Source: Armatimonadetes bacterium CG2_30_59_28 (GTDB lineage: Bacteria > Armatimonadota > Abditibacteriia > CG2-30-59-28). Taken from it: 41,648 bases of DNA. The translations under genes and the position numbers were made by a program. Location of the stretch: contig MNXM01000284.1 in the NCBI GenBank assembly GCA_001872605.1, positions 1 to 41,648 of the forward strand. Direction: 5' to 3'. Shown piece by piece: positions 15,001 through 21,846 of this stretch (its first letter is position 1; each line of letters begins with the position of its first letter). Below the pieces are notes generated by a model. That model was not told the DNA's origin. It searched no databases and saw only the letters and a list, made by a program, of their open reading frames with translations.

Positions 15001-15739
15001 AGTGGTTAATCCTGATGAGCAGGACGGGTATCTGCTCAATGGATTCACCGTGAACCCCCCGCCGCCGCCGACCGTGCAGTTCACCCTTGCCAGCCAGAGC
15101 AGCCCGGTGGAAAGCGGGGACCTGACCATCACGGCGCAGTTGTCCGCGGTTTCCGCACAAAACGTGACGGTTCCATACTCGATCAGTGGCACAGCGACGG
15201 AGAACGTTGACTACACCATCACGGCAAGTCCGATCACGATTCCCGCGGGTAGGACGACGGGGACAATCACGATCACGATCAAGGAAGACACGGTGGATGA
15301 GACAGACGAGACCGTCATCGTCACCATGGGAGACCCGACGAACGCGACCAAGGGCGCAACCACCGTGCATACTGCAACGATCGCAGATGACGATGGCTCA
15401 CCATCGCCGACTCACGACGTCGCCCTTACCGCCTTCTCCGCGTCACCCACCACGGTGAGCCGCGGGCAGAGGGTGACCTTCTCCTACACGGTGAAGAACA
15501 ATGAAACCGTGACGGAGACGAACCTGACCTTCCGACTGACGTACAACGGTCAACCCGTCGGTCAGCCGAAGCCCATTGCATCGCTGGGGACTGGGCAGCA
15601 GACCTCGGGAACGATCAGAATCAAGGTCCCGCGACGGCAGAAGACAGGTGACTACCTCATCACCGGCGCCGTTTCCACCGTCCCTGGTGAAACCAACACC
15701 GCGAATAATAGCCAGACGGTGAAGGTAACAGTGAAGTGA
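12074..15739 (+). CDS. Secreted multidomain protein with N-terminal cohesin-like domain (candidate scaffoldin)
   Basis: 1221 residues from the ATG at 12074 (GGAGG seven bases upstream; the GTG at 12035 lacks such a site). Signal peptide MRRYSVLLSLTVLAVTALTG, cut near RANA. Residues about 78-221 look like a cohesin: SIPSDLTATPGATVSIPIYL, GAQAFIGFQSSVLSFVSIAK, LAVVQMQVSASATPGSTMDL, then LRWLNGKVKIG. Three copies of a CARDB-like module start PDLLIK/PDALIK (about 222-366, 604-752, 754-898), with three carboxypeptidase-regulatory-like repeats (YSISG.VTLNDT.DASGVKV; about 368-602) between the first and second. An IPT/TIG domain (903-992), a Calx-beta domain (996-1108) and a C-terminal CARDB domain (1112-1221) follow. 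No cell-wall anchor or transmembrane helix is seen at the C-terminus. Cohesins bind dockerins; two dockerin-bearing murein hydrolases are encoded just upstream. Pairing is inferred. Confidence 0.75.
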   Translation: MRRYSVLLSLTVLAVTALTGRANAEMPAGAATAGGVVALPGGGAGGFAGALGQLAIGHSDDGTIWSGLITPDGLPASYQSEISIPSDLTATPGATVSIPIYLKGQSPFAGAQAFIGFQSSVLSFVSIAKGSLIASDADWIVEANVVNGNQLRLIAYPGMTSKTVSPDPTKPLAVVQMQVSASATPGSTMDLTFARITKAVARNGDTLPLRWLNGKVKIGTPRPDLLIKKDSEADTAFAINDVYQTSPSGDQIETQTTDANKAAAFHVKVQNDGDAAQTYFLKATESDGAGWTITYKLLPSQEDITDKMRAGYTTPTINIGESVVIVVQMTPATTVAGGNSKSVTIAAVGNAADTQVKDAVMATATVGVYSISGIVTLNDTTDASGVKVEAGGKSVTTLADGKYTIGGLVSGTYPVKASKAEYTFTDQNVTLGPDKTEVNFTGTRKTYSISGTVTLNDTADASGVKVEAGGKSATTLADGKYTITGLIPGTYTVKATKAEYTFAPATMNVTVGPVGQTGANFTGTRNTYSISGAVTLNDTADASGVKVEAGGKSVTTIADGKYTIGGLVSGTYQVKASKAEYTFTDQNVTLEPDITGVNFAGMRVTPDLLIKKTAETDTAYQINNVYQTSPSGDQTEKDEAPPKASASFSVKVENDATVARAFVLKTEASSEAGWTVVYKSGTTDIMTQMVSASGYTTGSLAPGGSQVVTVDMTPDSSVIGSTSKSVTIKAFLDSSDTRVRDAVMMTTTAKVVAQPDALIKESGAPDAEYQINDTYQPTPTGGQILQRKVQRNKTVAFSVKVENDGNTDRGFVLKLQVTTETGWTVVYKSGTTDVTSSITQSGGYPTKTLSPREAETITVEMTPSARLSNGSTKSVTVNAFLDSSDSAVRDSVKAIGEVTGASPPTIASITPNEGANNQAVDITNLSGGGFQPGAAVKLKKEGQSDINATEVKVILSTKITCKFDLQGKATGLWNVAVVNPDEQDGYLLNGFTVNPPPPPTVQFTLASQSSPVESGDLTITAQLSAVSAQNVTVPYSISGTATENVDYTITASPITIPAGRTTGTITITIKEDTVDETDETVIVTMGDPTNATKGATTVHTATIADDDGSPSPTHDVALTAFSASPTTVSRGQRVTFSYTVKNNETVTETNLTFRLTYNGQPVGQPKPIASLGTGQQTSGTIRIKVPRRQKTGDYLITGAVSTVPGETNTANNSQTVKVTVK

Positions 15740-15746
15740 CAGCCTG

Positions 15747-15762
15747 CCCCGACGCATCGGGG
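15747..15762 (+). terminator. Small hairpin after the cohesin gene
   Basis: CCCCGA-CGCA-TCGGGG, a 6-bp GC-rich stem 8 bases after the stop codon. There is no T-tract, so if it ends transcription it is atypical; it is also a dispersed repeat (compare 5497-5512). Confidence 0.35.
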
Positions 15763-15948
15763 AGTGGCAAGTGACAGATGGCGGTTAGCAGGTGGCGGAG
15801 AGGTTCCCTCTGTCGATCAGAGGCGATCCATAGGTCATATCGTCTTCCCGCCCAACCCAACCCGGCGAGACTCCTGAGGAGTGGCGCACAACGGCACCCC
15901 GCAGGCGAGTGTCACCCTTCGCGTTCCAGAAGACTACCAAGCGCACCA

Positions 15949-15977
15949 TTGACCCCGTCTCAATTCCCCGCTACAAT
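15949..15977 (+). promoter_or_regulatory. Sigma-70-type promoter of the aldolase-E1-isomerase genes
   Basis: TTGACC (15949-15954), exactly 17-bp spacer, TACAAT (15972-15977). Transcription would start near 15984, giving a leader of about 24 bases with GAGGAG before the GTG at 16008. It is the only good promoter found in front of the four metabolic genes. Confidence 0.75.
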
Positions 15978-16007
15978 TCGCTCATTCTCGGTTGTGAGGA
16001 GTGAACC

Positions 16008-16910
16008 GTGCCGCTGGAGTCTGTCCAGTCTTTGATGCAGAGAGCGCGAAGTGGCGGCTATGCTGTCGGGTACTTCGAGAGCTGGAATCTTGAATCGCTC
16101 CAAGGTGTGCTGGACGCAGCGGAGGAGACGCGGTCGCCCGTCTTCATCGGCTTCAATGGCGATTTCCTCAGTGGTCCGGACAGGCTCTGTCGTGAGCGTC
16201 TCGAGCTCTACGCGGCTGCGGGAGTTGCCGCGGCTGTATCCGCGTCGGTGCCGTGCGGGTTGGTGTTCAACGAGTGTGCCCGCGACGATTGGGTAGAGGC
16301 TGCCATCGGTCTCGGCTTCAATCTGGTGGTTCCCTCCGACCCATCCGCTTCTCTCGATGATTGCGTGCGGCGAGTGCGAACGCTGACAGAAGTCGCTCAC
16401 GCGCGCGGTGTTAGCGTCGAAGCAGAAGTGGGTGAATTGCCCTGCGGCGTGGCCTGCGGCGGGGCGGGCGGTTCGCTCACCGATCCCGATCAGGCCGCGG
16501 CCTTCGTCGCCGCAACCGGAGTGGACTTGCTCGCGGTGAGCGCGGGAAACGTTCACATCCAGGTTCAGGGGGAACAGCCACTCGACCTCGATCACCTTGC
16601 GGCGATTCGGGAGAGGGTCTCCGTTCCGTTCACTTTGCACGGCGGTACGGGCATTGCGGCAGACTCGTTGCGGGAGTCCCTTGCGCTGGGCGTGGCGAAG
16701 GTGAACTATGGCACGTATCTGAAGCAGCGTTACCTGCGAGCAGTTCGCGAGGCTGTGTCTTCTGACGAGATCAATCCGCACGCCCTCCTCGGGATGGGGG
16801 GAGCGGCAGACGTGATGGTGGCGGTACGTCTCGCCGTGCGGGACGCCGTGTTGGAGCGGATCGGGACGCTGGGGTGTTGCGGGAAAGCGGGACACCCGGT
16901 TCCGGAGTAG
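16008..16910 (+). CDS. Class II fructose-bisphosphate/tagatose-type aldolase homologue with altered active site
   Basis: 300 residues, GTG start with GAGGAG upstream. It aligns along its length with the FbaA/GatY/KbaY class II (metal-dependent) aldolases: GYAVGYFESWNLESLQGVLD (the G.A.GAFN..N.E...A... motif), VSVEAEVGELPCG, DLLAVSAGNVHIQ, and PFTLHGGTGI. The third and second zinc histidines (LHGG and GNVH) are kept. At the usual AIHLDH motif, however, the sequence is GLVFNEC, so the catalytic Asp is Asn and the first zinc His is Glu. The enzyme may therefore use another metal geometry, cleave an unusual substrate, or be inactive. It heads the cluster with a lipoyl domain, a 2-oxoacid dehydrogenase E1 and a lyxose isomerase-like cupin, which suggests catabolism of a sugar or sugar acid. 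Confidence 0.82.
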   Translation: MPLESVQSLMQRARSGGYAVGYFESWNLESLQGVLDAAEETRSPVFIGFNGDFLSGPDRLCRERLELYAAAGVAAAVSASVPCGLVFNECARDDWVEAAIGLGFNLVVPSDPSASLDDCVRRVRTLTEVAHARGVSVEAEVGELPCGVACGGAGGSLTDPDQAAAFVAATGVDLLAVSAGNVHIQVQGEQPLDLDHLAAIRERVSVPFTLHGGTGIAADSLRESLALGVAKVNYGTYLKQRYLRAVREAVSSDEINPHALLGMGGAADVMVAVRLAVRDAVLERIGTLGCCGKAGHPVPE

Positions 16911-17018
16911 GATAAAGCTCCAGCTTTGTCGTGTCGTTGGATCACAGAGCTGGAACTCTATCCCACCGAAGATTTGCGATTTGAGATGTCGGGTTCGCCG
17001 CCGCGGAGGTTAGTCGTA

Positions 17019-17261
17019 TTGGAATTGCAGATGAAAATGCCGGACCTCGCTACCAATGAGGGTGAGGAGATCCTCATCACTCAGTGGATGGTGGAGGTTG
17101 GGCAACCGGTGGAAAGGGGACAGGTTCTGCTGGAAGTCGAAACCGACAAAGCCGTGATGGAAGTGGAGTGCATTGCGGACGGCACGCTGAAGTCCATACA
17201 CGTTGAGTCAGGAGAGAGTGTCCCCGTGGGACACGTCATCGCAACGATCGAGGTGAGTTGA
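17019..17261 (+). CDS. Free-standing lipoyl (E2-type) carrier domain
   Basis: 80 residues if started at the TTG at 17019, which has GGAGG nine bases upstream; the ATG at 17031 is an alternative. It starts (M)ELQMKMPDLATNEGEEILIT and continues QWMVEVGQPVERGQVLLEVE, then TDKAVMEVECIADGTLKSIH. This is a complete biotinyl-lipoyl domain with the lipoylated Lys in ETDKAVMEV. Normally such a domain is the N-terminus of a dihydrolipoyl acyltransferase; here the protein ends right after the domain (HVIATIEVS), with no catalytic acyltransferase part. The next gene (fused E1) starts one base after the stop, so the two are translationally coupled and the domain is presumably the substrate of that E1. Confidence 0.85.
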   Translation: MELQMKMPDLATNEGEEILITQWMVEVGQPVERGQVLLEVETDKAVMEVECIADGTLKSIHVESGESVPVGHVIATIEVS

Positions 17262-17262
17262 T

Positions 17263-19275
17263 TTGGCGGAGTGTGATCGTGAGTTCAGGTTAAGTCTCTA
17301 CAAGCGGATGATGCTGATTCTCGAATTCGAGGAAACGGTGAAATTCCTGTTTCTCGAAGGCACGATGCCAGGCACCATTCACCAGTCCCAGGGGCAGGAA
17401 GCTACCGCTGTGGGAGTGTGCGCGGCTCTGCAGCCGGATGACTGGATCACATCGACCTTTCGGGGCCACGGACACGCTCTGGCGAAAGGACTGACACCGC
17501 GGGAACTGCTGGACGAACTTTTTGGGGCGCAAACGGGATGCTGCAAAGGCAAGGGCGGATCCATGCACGTTGGCAACATGAGCAAAGGGATGGTGCCGGG
17601 GATTGCCATCGTCGGCGGTGGAATCCCGCTGGCGGCCGGGATGGCGCTGGCCTTCCAGAGACAGAAGACGCCGCAAGTGGTCGCCTGCTTTTTCGGCGAT
17701 GGTGCGGTGGCAGAGGGAGCGTTCCACGAAGGCCTCAACATGGCGGCTATCTGGAACCTGCCGGTGATCTTTGTCTGCGAGAACAACCTCTATGGCGCTT
17801 CGACACGTGTGGACCTCGTGATGAGGAATACGAAAATCTCCGACCGCGCCGCGTCCTATGGTTTCCGCGGAGAAACGGTCGACGGCAACGACGTGTTGGC
17901 AGTTCACGAAGCGGCGCGCCGCGCGGTCGAGGAATGCCGCTCAGGCAACGGTCCGGTGCTGTTGGAGTTGTTGACCTATCGCCGCACGGGACACTCGCGC
18001 CGCGATCCATGCCATTACCAGCCGAAATCAGAACGGGAAGAATGGTTCGCCCGCGACCCGATCCAGCGACTCGCCGATACATTGGAGTTGGACGACGCGA
18101 CGCGCAAGGAGATTCGACAGCAGTGCCAGCAGACAATCAACGAAGCGGTTGAGCAGGCGAAGCACGCGCCGCAACCGACCGCAGCAGATGTTTCTACTGA
18201 TGTGTTTGCGGCCTGTAGTGAGGACTTCAGTCCGTCCATAGCAACCAATGTCGCTACCACAAGCGTGAAGCGGATGGGGATTGCCGAGGCCTTACGCGAG
18301 GCACTCGCCGAGGAAATAGAGCGCGATGAGCGCGTCTTTCTAATTGGCGAAGATATCGGGATTCCGGGAGGCTGGGGTGGCGCGTTCACCGTGACACTGG
18401 GTCTGGAGAAGAAGTTCCCCGATCGCCTTATCAACACCCCGATCGCGGAGCTGGGTTTTGCTGGCATCGCTATCGGCGCGGCGCTGATGGGGCTGCGTCC
18501 CATTGCGGATGTGCAGTACGGGGATTTCCTGTACCTCGCCAGCGACCAGATCATCAACAACGCCGCCAAAATGTGCTACATGTCTGGCGGCAAGGCGACG
18601 GTGCCGCTGGTCATGCGTGCGCCGGTGGGAGCGACCGGTCGCGGCGCGCAGCACGCCCAGAGTATGGAGCGCTTTTTCGCCGGTGTGCCTGGTCTGAAAG
18701 TCGTCGCCCCTTCGAACTCCTATGACGCGAAGGGTCTTCTGCGGGCGGCCGTGCGGGATAGCAACCCGGTGATGATCTTTGAGCACAAGCTGCTGTACGG
18801 ATCGAAGGGCGCCCGCGCCGAATCGGGCGCGGTGGACGCTACCAGCGAAGTCCCTGAAGGAGACTACATCGTGCCACTCGACAAGGCCGCCGTTCGACGT
18901 GAGGGTGAGCACGTGACGATCCTCGGATGGCTCTTGATGCTGCACTTCGCGCTGCAGGCCGCCGAGACGCTGGCTGCCGAAGGCATTGATGCAGAGGTGA
19001 TCGACGTCCGAAGCCTGTCGCCCATCGACTACGAGACGATTGGCGCATCGGTGGAGAAAACGGGGCGCGTGGTGATCGTGGAGGAAGGGCCAAAGACCGG
19101 CGGTGTGGGTGCGGAGATCGCCGCGGGACTTGCCGAGCGGTTCCCCGGCGTCAAGATTGCTCGCGTCGCATCGCCGGATGTTCCGGTTCCGTTCACGCCG
19201 GTGCTGGAAAATGCTTACCGGCCCGATCCCGACCGCATCGCCGCGGCGACGCGCGACATCATTGGCAAGGGTTGA
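17263..19275 (+). CDS. Fused alpha/beta E1 component of a 2-oxoacid (pyruvate/acetoin/branched-chain type) dehydrogenase
   Basis: 670 residues, TTG start one base after the lipoyl gene, with GAGGTGAG just upstream. The alpha half (about 1-320) carries GTIHQSQGQEATAVGVCAAL, RGHGHALAKG, KGKGGSMH and the thiamine-diphosphate motif FFGDGAVAEGAFHEGLNMAA, then LPVIFVCENN. The beta half (about 335-670) carries GIAEALREALAEEIERDERV, FLIGEDIGIPGGWGGAF, NTPIAELGFAGIAIGAALMG and RAPVGATGRGAQHAQSMERF. Alpha-beta fusions occur in bacterial branched-chain and acetoin-type E1 enzymes. It would decarboxylate a 2-oxo substrate (or cleave acetoin) and acylate the lipoyl domain encoded next door. No E2 catalytic or E3 gene lies in the window. 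Confidence 0.88.
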   Translation: MAECDREFRLSLYKRMMLILEFEETVKFLFLEGTMPGTIHQSQGQEATAVGVCAALQPDDWITSTFRGHGHALAKGLTPRELLDELFGAQTGCCKGKGGSMHVGNMSKGMVPGIAIVGGGIPLAAGMALAFQRQKTPQVVACFFGDGAVAEGAFHEGLNMAAIWNLPVIFVCENNLYGASTRVDLVMRNTKISDRAASYGFRGETVDGNDVLAVHEAARRAVEECRSGNGPVLLELLTYRRTGHSRRDPCHYQPKSEREEWFARDPIQRLADTLELDDATRKEIRQQCQQTINEAVEQAKHAPQPTAADVSTDVFAACSEDFSPSIATNVATTSVKRMGIAEALREALAEEIERDERVFLIGEDIGIPGGWGGAFTVTLGLEKKFPDRLINTPIAELGFAGIAIGAALMGLRPIADVQYGDFLYLASDQIINNAAKMCYMSGGKATVPLVMRAPVGATGRGAQHAQSMERFFAGVPGLKVVAPSNSYDAKGLLRAAVRDSNPVMIFEHKLLYGSKGARAESGAVDATSEVPEGDYIVPLDKAAVRREGEHVTILGWLLMLHFALQAAETLAAEGIDAEVIDVRSLSPIDYETIGASVEKTGRVVIVEEGPKTGGVGAEIAAGLAERFPGVKIARVASPDVPVPFTPVLENAYRPDPDRIAAATRDIIGKG

Positions 19276-19343
19276 GCCATACAGCACGACAGGAGTGAAT
19301 CATCGGACAAATTGGACACATCTGACAGATCGAGGAGGATGCA

Positions 19344-20030
19344 ATGAAAAGAAGTGAAATCAATGCCCTGATTGAGGACGCGAAGGAGCTGCTCCACAAA
19401 CACTACATGAAGCTGCCCCCGTTTGCCTACTGGAGTCCGGAGGACTGGAAACAGAAAGGCAGCGAGTGCGATGAAATCCGCGAATGCGGTCTGGGATGGG
19501 ACATCACCGATTTTGGCGCCGGCGACTTTGATCGAACGGGACTGGTGGTGTTCACGGTGCGGAACGGGCATCGCACTCTCGAACCATATACTGACAAGAC
19601 GTACTGTGAGAAGATCCTCATCGTCCGGAAAGACCAGCACACTCCCATGCACTATCACGTCTTCAAGCAGGAGGACATCATCTGCCGGTGCGGCGGAAAC
19701 CTGGTGTGTGAGGTATACAACCGGACCCCCGACGACCAACTTGCAGGCACTGAGGTGGAGGTTTCCCTTGATGGCGTGCGCCATCGCGTCCCCGCGGGGA
19801 CCCAGCTGGTGCTGACGCCGGGCGAGTCGATCACGCTCACCCCTTACCTGTGGCACGAGTTCTGGGCCGAGAAGGGAACCGGCACATCGATCGTGGGCGA
19901 GGTCTCGAAGGTCAACGACGACGCCACGGACAACGTCTTTCTCAAGGCACTCGGACGATTTCCGGACATCGAGGAAGACGCGCCGCCGATGCACTTGCTG
20001 TGCACGGAATACGAGGCTCCCGGTGCGTAG
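19344..20030 (+). CDS. D-lyxose isomerase-like cupin
   Basis: 228 residues; AGGAGG lies 5 bases before the ATG. The core is a cupin: KILIVRKDQHTPMHYHVFKQ, EDIICRCGGNLVCEVYN, PAGTQLVLTPGESITLTPYL, then WHEFWAEKG. The H.P.H.H...EDI pattern with a later H in PYLWHEF provides three His and one Glu for a divalent metal, as in the D-lyxose (D-lyxose/D-mannose) isomerases of the YdaE type, whose length (about 170-230) also fits. It would interconvert an aldose and ketose, such as lyxose and xylulose. Last gene of the metabolic set, 68 bases after E1. A small AGGCG-TTAT-CGCCT hairpin overlaps its stop codon. Confidence 0.82.
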   Translation: MKRSEINALIEDAKELLHKHYMKLPPFAYWSPEDWKQKGSECDEIRECGLGWDITDFGAGDFDRTGLVVFTVRNGHRTLEPYTDKTYCEKILIVRKDQHTPMHYHVFKQEDIICRCGGNLVCEVYNRTPDDQLAGTEVEVSLDGVRHRVPAGTQLVLTPGESITLTPYLWHEFWAEKGTGTSIVGEVSKVNDDATDNVFLKALGRFPDIEEDAPPMHLLCTEYEAPGA

Positions 20031-20100
20031 GCGTTATCGCCTCGGCCCAGGCAGCATGTGCGAGAGCCGTCTCGACAACTGAAGAGTGCTTTCTGCTCTG

Positions 20101-20109
20101 TGCTATAAT
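20101..20109 (+). promoter_or_regulatory. Extended -10 promoter for the retropepsin-like gene
   Basis: TGCTATAAT: perfect TATAAT (20104-20109) with the TGn extension. No good -35 box is at the right distance. The predicted start is about 22 bases before the ATG at 20138. Confidence 0.65.
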
Positions 20110-20137
20110 CGGCTCAACACAAAGGGAGGTGGACAGG

Positions 20138-20524
20138 ATGGGCATGTTCAAGGTTGACGTTACCCTGACGAATCCTAATGACAGGAGCCGCGCGTTCAGC
20201 GAAAAGTTCTGGGTGGACACGGGAGCCCTTTATTCCTTCGTGCCCGAGGACAGGCTGGAGAGCATCGGGATTGAGCCTTTGCGGCCGCGTGAACTCATCC
20301 TTGCGGACGGCCGTCGTGAACGACGATTGCTGGGAGAAGCCCTCTTCGAAGTGGTAGGCCAGGAAGAGCAACTGACATGCCAGGTCATCTTCGCCCCGAA
20401 GGATTCGCTCTTCCTGTTGGGGGCCACTGCTCTCGAGGCCTTTGGTCTGGACGTGGATCCCACCACAAAGTCCCTCAAGCCAATGCTCGCAGTGATCGGC
20501 GGCTTCCTCGCCTCCGCAGCCTGA
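20138..20524 (+). CDS. Small retropepsin-like (clan AA) aspartic protease
   Basis: 128 residues; GGGAGG lies about eight bases before the ATG at 20138 (an ATG six bases later is possible). Longer upstream frames are Arg-rich and lack signals. It starts MGMFKVDVTLTNPNDRSRAF, then KFWVDTGALYSFVPEDRLES with the catalytic Asp-Thr-Gly-Ala, LILADGRRERRLLGEA, and LLGATALEAFGLDVDP near the C-terminus. The order (strand, VDTGA, G-rich flap region, LLG..AL...GL.VD) matches single-domain retroviral-type aspartic proteases of the AF_0612-like prokaryotic family, which must dimerise because each chain supplies one Asp. It has no signal peptide and its own promoter. Cellular targets are unknown. Confidence 0.82.
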   Translation: MGMFKVDVTLTNPNDRSRAFSEKFWVDTGALYSFVPEDRLESIGIEPLRPRELILADGRRERRLLGEALFEVVGQEEQLTCQVIFAPKDSLFLLGATALEAFGLDVDPTTKSLKPMLAVIGGFLASAA

Positions 20525-20619
20525 TTGGTGAATAACCGGCAACCCAACGAATGTCTGTGTATCAACGCATCCTGCCGGTCAGGAAATGCGCTTGAGCAGT
20601 TCAGGGGGAATGAGAGCTA

Positions 20620-21846
20620 ATGAAACCCGGAACCCACATCTTTGCCCAACTCTCATTGCTGGCGTGGGTCGCCAGTTCCGCCTTTGGCCAAGTCATCGTC
20701 GGCAAAATCGAGCGACAGGAATCCAAACCGGATGCGCAGCAGGTCCGGTTTGTCGGCGAGAACGTCGAGCTGTCCAATGGACGGTACAGCAACACGATCT
20801 GGTCGAACTATGCGCTGGATGCCCAGGGCAGATATCGCAGACCGGATCCTCAATCATCGGGAATGGGTCTCGGAATCGGTCCCAGTTCCGCCGGGTTTTA
20901 CCGAAAGGGAGGTGGATTTCTAACTGTTCTGGTGAACGGTCGTCCGTTCCTGCCGGACACCCAAGCCGCCATCGAAACCTTCACCAGCGGCAACCGAGGA
21001 GGCGTCGTGCTGACCTGGAAGAATGCGGAAGGCATGCGGTTGATTGCCACCTTCGTTCTGCAGGAGAGTGTGGATGCCCTCTTGGTGCAGTTTGAAGTCC
21101 AGGGCAATCCGACACCTGTTGAGGTCGTGCAGTTCAACTTCAACACTTACCCCTACTACTTCCCCCAGAAGGATCAGCCGAGTCGGCGGATGCTGACGAC
21201 CTCGGAGCGGACGGTCGAGGGACCCAATACAACCGACGGGGCTGCTGTCAATGTGAGTCTGCGGTTGCCCCAGGAGCAGTGGCTCTGCCTCTGGGACGCG
21301 CATCTGCAAATGGGTGGCCCCATCGCGCTGGCGTTTCCCGGTGAACAGGTGGAGGAGGCAGCGGTCGAACTTAGCGGCTACTCCGTACCCGTTCGCATCA
21401 AACTACCCAAGGGGAAGACGGCTTTGCGCGCGGTGATGTGGGAGCCGCAGGCGATGGAACCCAAAGGAGGTCTTGCGCTGTGGAAGGCCCTCGCACCGGA
21501 GGCTGTGCGTGCGTTGTCGGGCGAGGACTTCCAACCCGTGCATCGGGTGGCGATCGCGCAAGGCGCAACGATTCGCCTGGAGCAGTCAGGCGCGACCTAT
21601 GGCATTGATGATATCGTGCTCGAAAACGGGTTGCTGAAGGCCCGCGTAAGCCCGGCGAACGGAGCTCGTGTGAAGGAGCTTGTGCTCAAGTCGGCTGGCG
21701 TCAACCTCGCGTGTTACTCCGACAAGGTGGGCGGCCTGTTTGCGGACATGTCCCCCGCCAAAGATTTTACCGCCGCCATGCTGACGTCCGCTTACGAGTA
21801 CGAGATTCTTCAGCGCGGCCCGGAGCAGGTGTCGGTGAAGACGTAG
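20620..21846 (+). CDS. Large secreted GH42-like protein, N-terminal part up to an in-frame TAG
   Basis: 408 residues from the ATG at 20620. Signal peptide MKPGTHIFAQLSLLAWVASS then AFGQ. The rest is beta-sandwich-like (NVELSNGRYSNTIWSNYALD; GIGPSSAGFYRKGGGFLTVL; ITFN/FNFNTYPYYFPQ-type strands), as in N-terminal domains of large polysaccharide-active enzymes. It stops at TAG 21844-21846 after EQVSVKT, but the same frame continues without interruption for 1277 more codons (WTGKSGPLRGLRFAKEYILE and on), so the two parts are one gene of about 1686 codons broken by a single nonsense codon. Readthrough, a sequencing error (one base changes TAG to an ordinary codon) or recent inactivation are all possible. 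Confidence 0.75.
   Translation: MKPGTHIFAQLSLLAWVASSAFGQVIVGKIERQESKPDAQQVRFVGENVELSNGRYSNTIWSNYALDAQGRYRRPDPQSSGMGLGIGPSSAGFYRKGGGFLTVLVNGRPFLPDTQAAIETFTSGNRGGVVLTWKNAEGMRLIATFVLQESVDALLVQFEVQGNPTPVEVVQFNFNTYPYYFPQKDQPSRRMLTTSERTVEGPNTTDGAAVNVSLRLPQEQWLCLWDAHLQMGGPIALAFPGEQVEEAAVELSGYSVPVRIKLPKGKTALRAVMWEPQAMEPKGGLALWKALAPEAVRALSGEDFQPVHRVAIAQGATIRLEQSGATYGIDDIVLENGLLKARVSPANGARVKELVLKSAGVNLACYSDKVGGLFADMSPAKDFTAAMLTSAYEYEILQRGPEQVSVKT

Noticed and set aside
4388-21846. Idea that TAG is recoded as a sense codon in this organism
   Set aside because: Only two genes have in-frame TAG, while TAG ends many well-defined genes in the window at the family-expected position.
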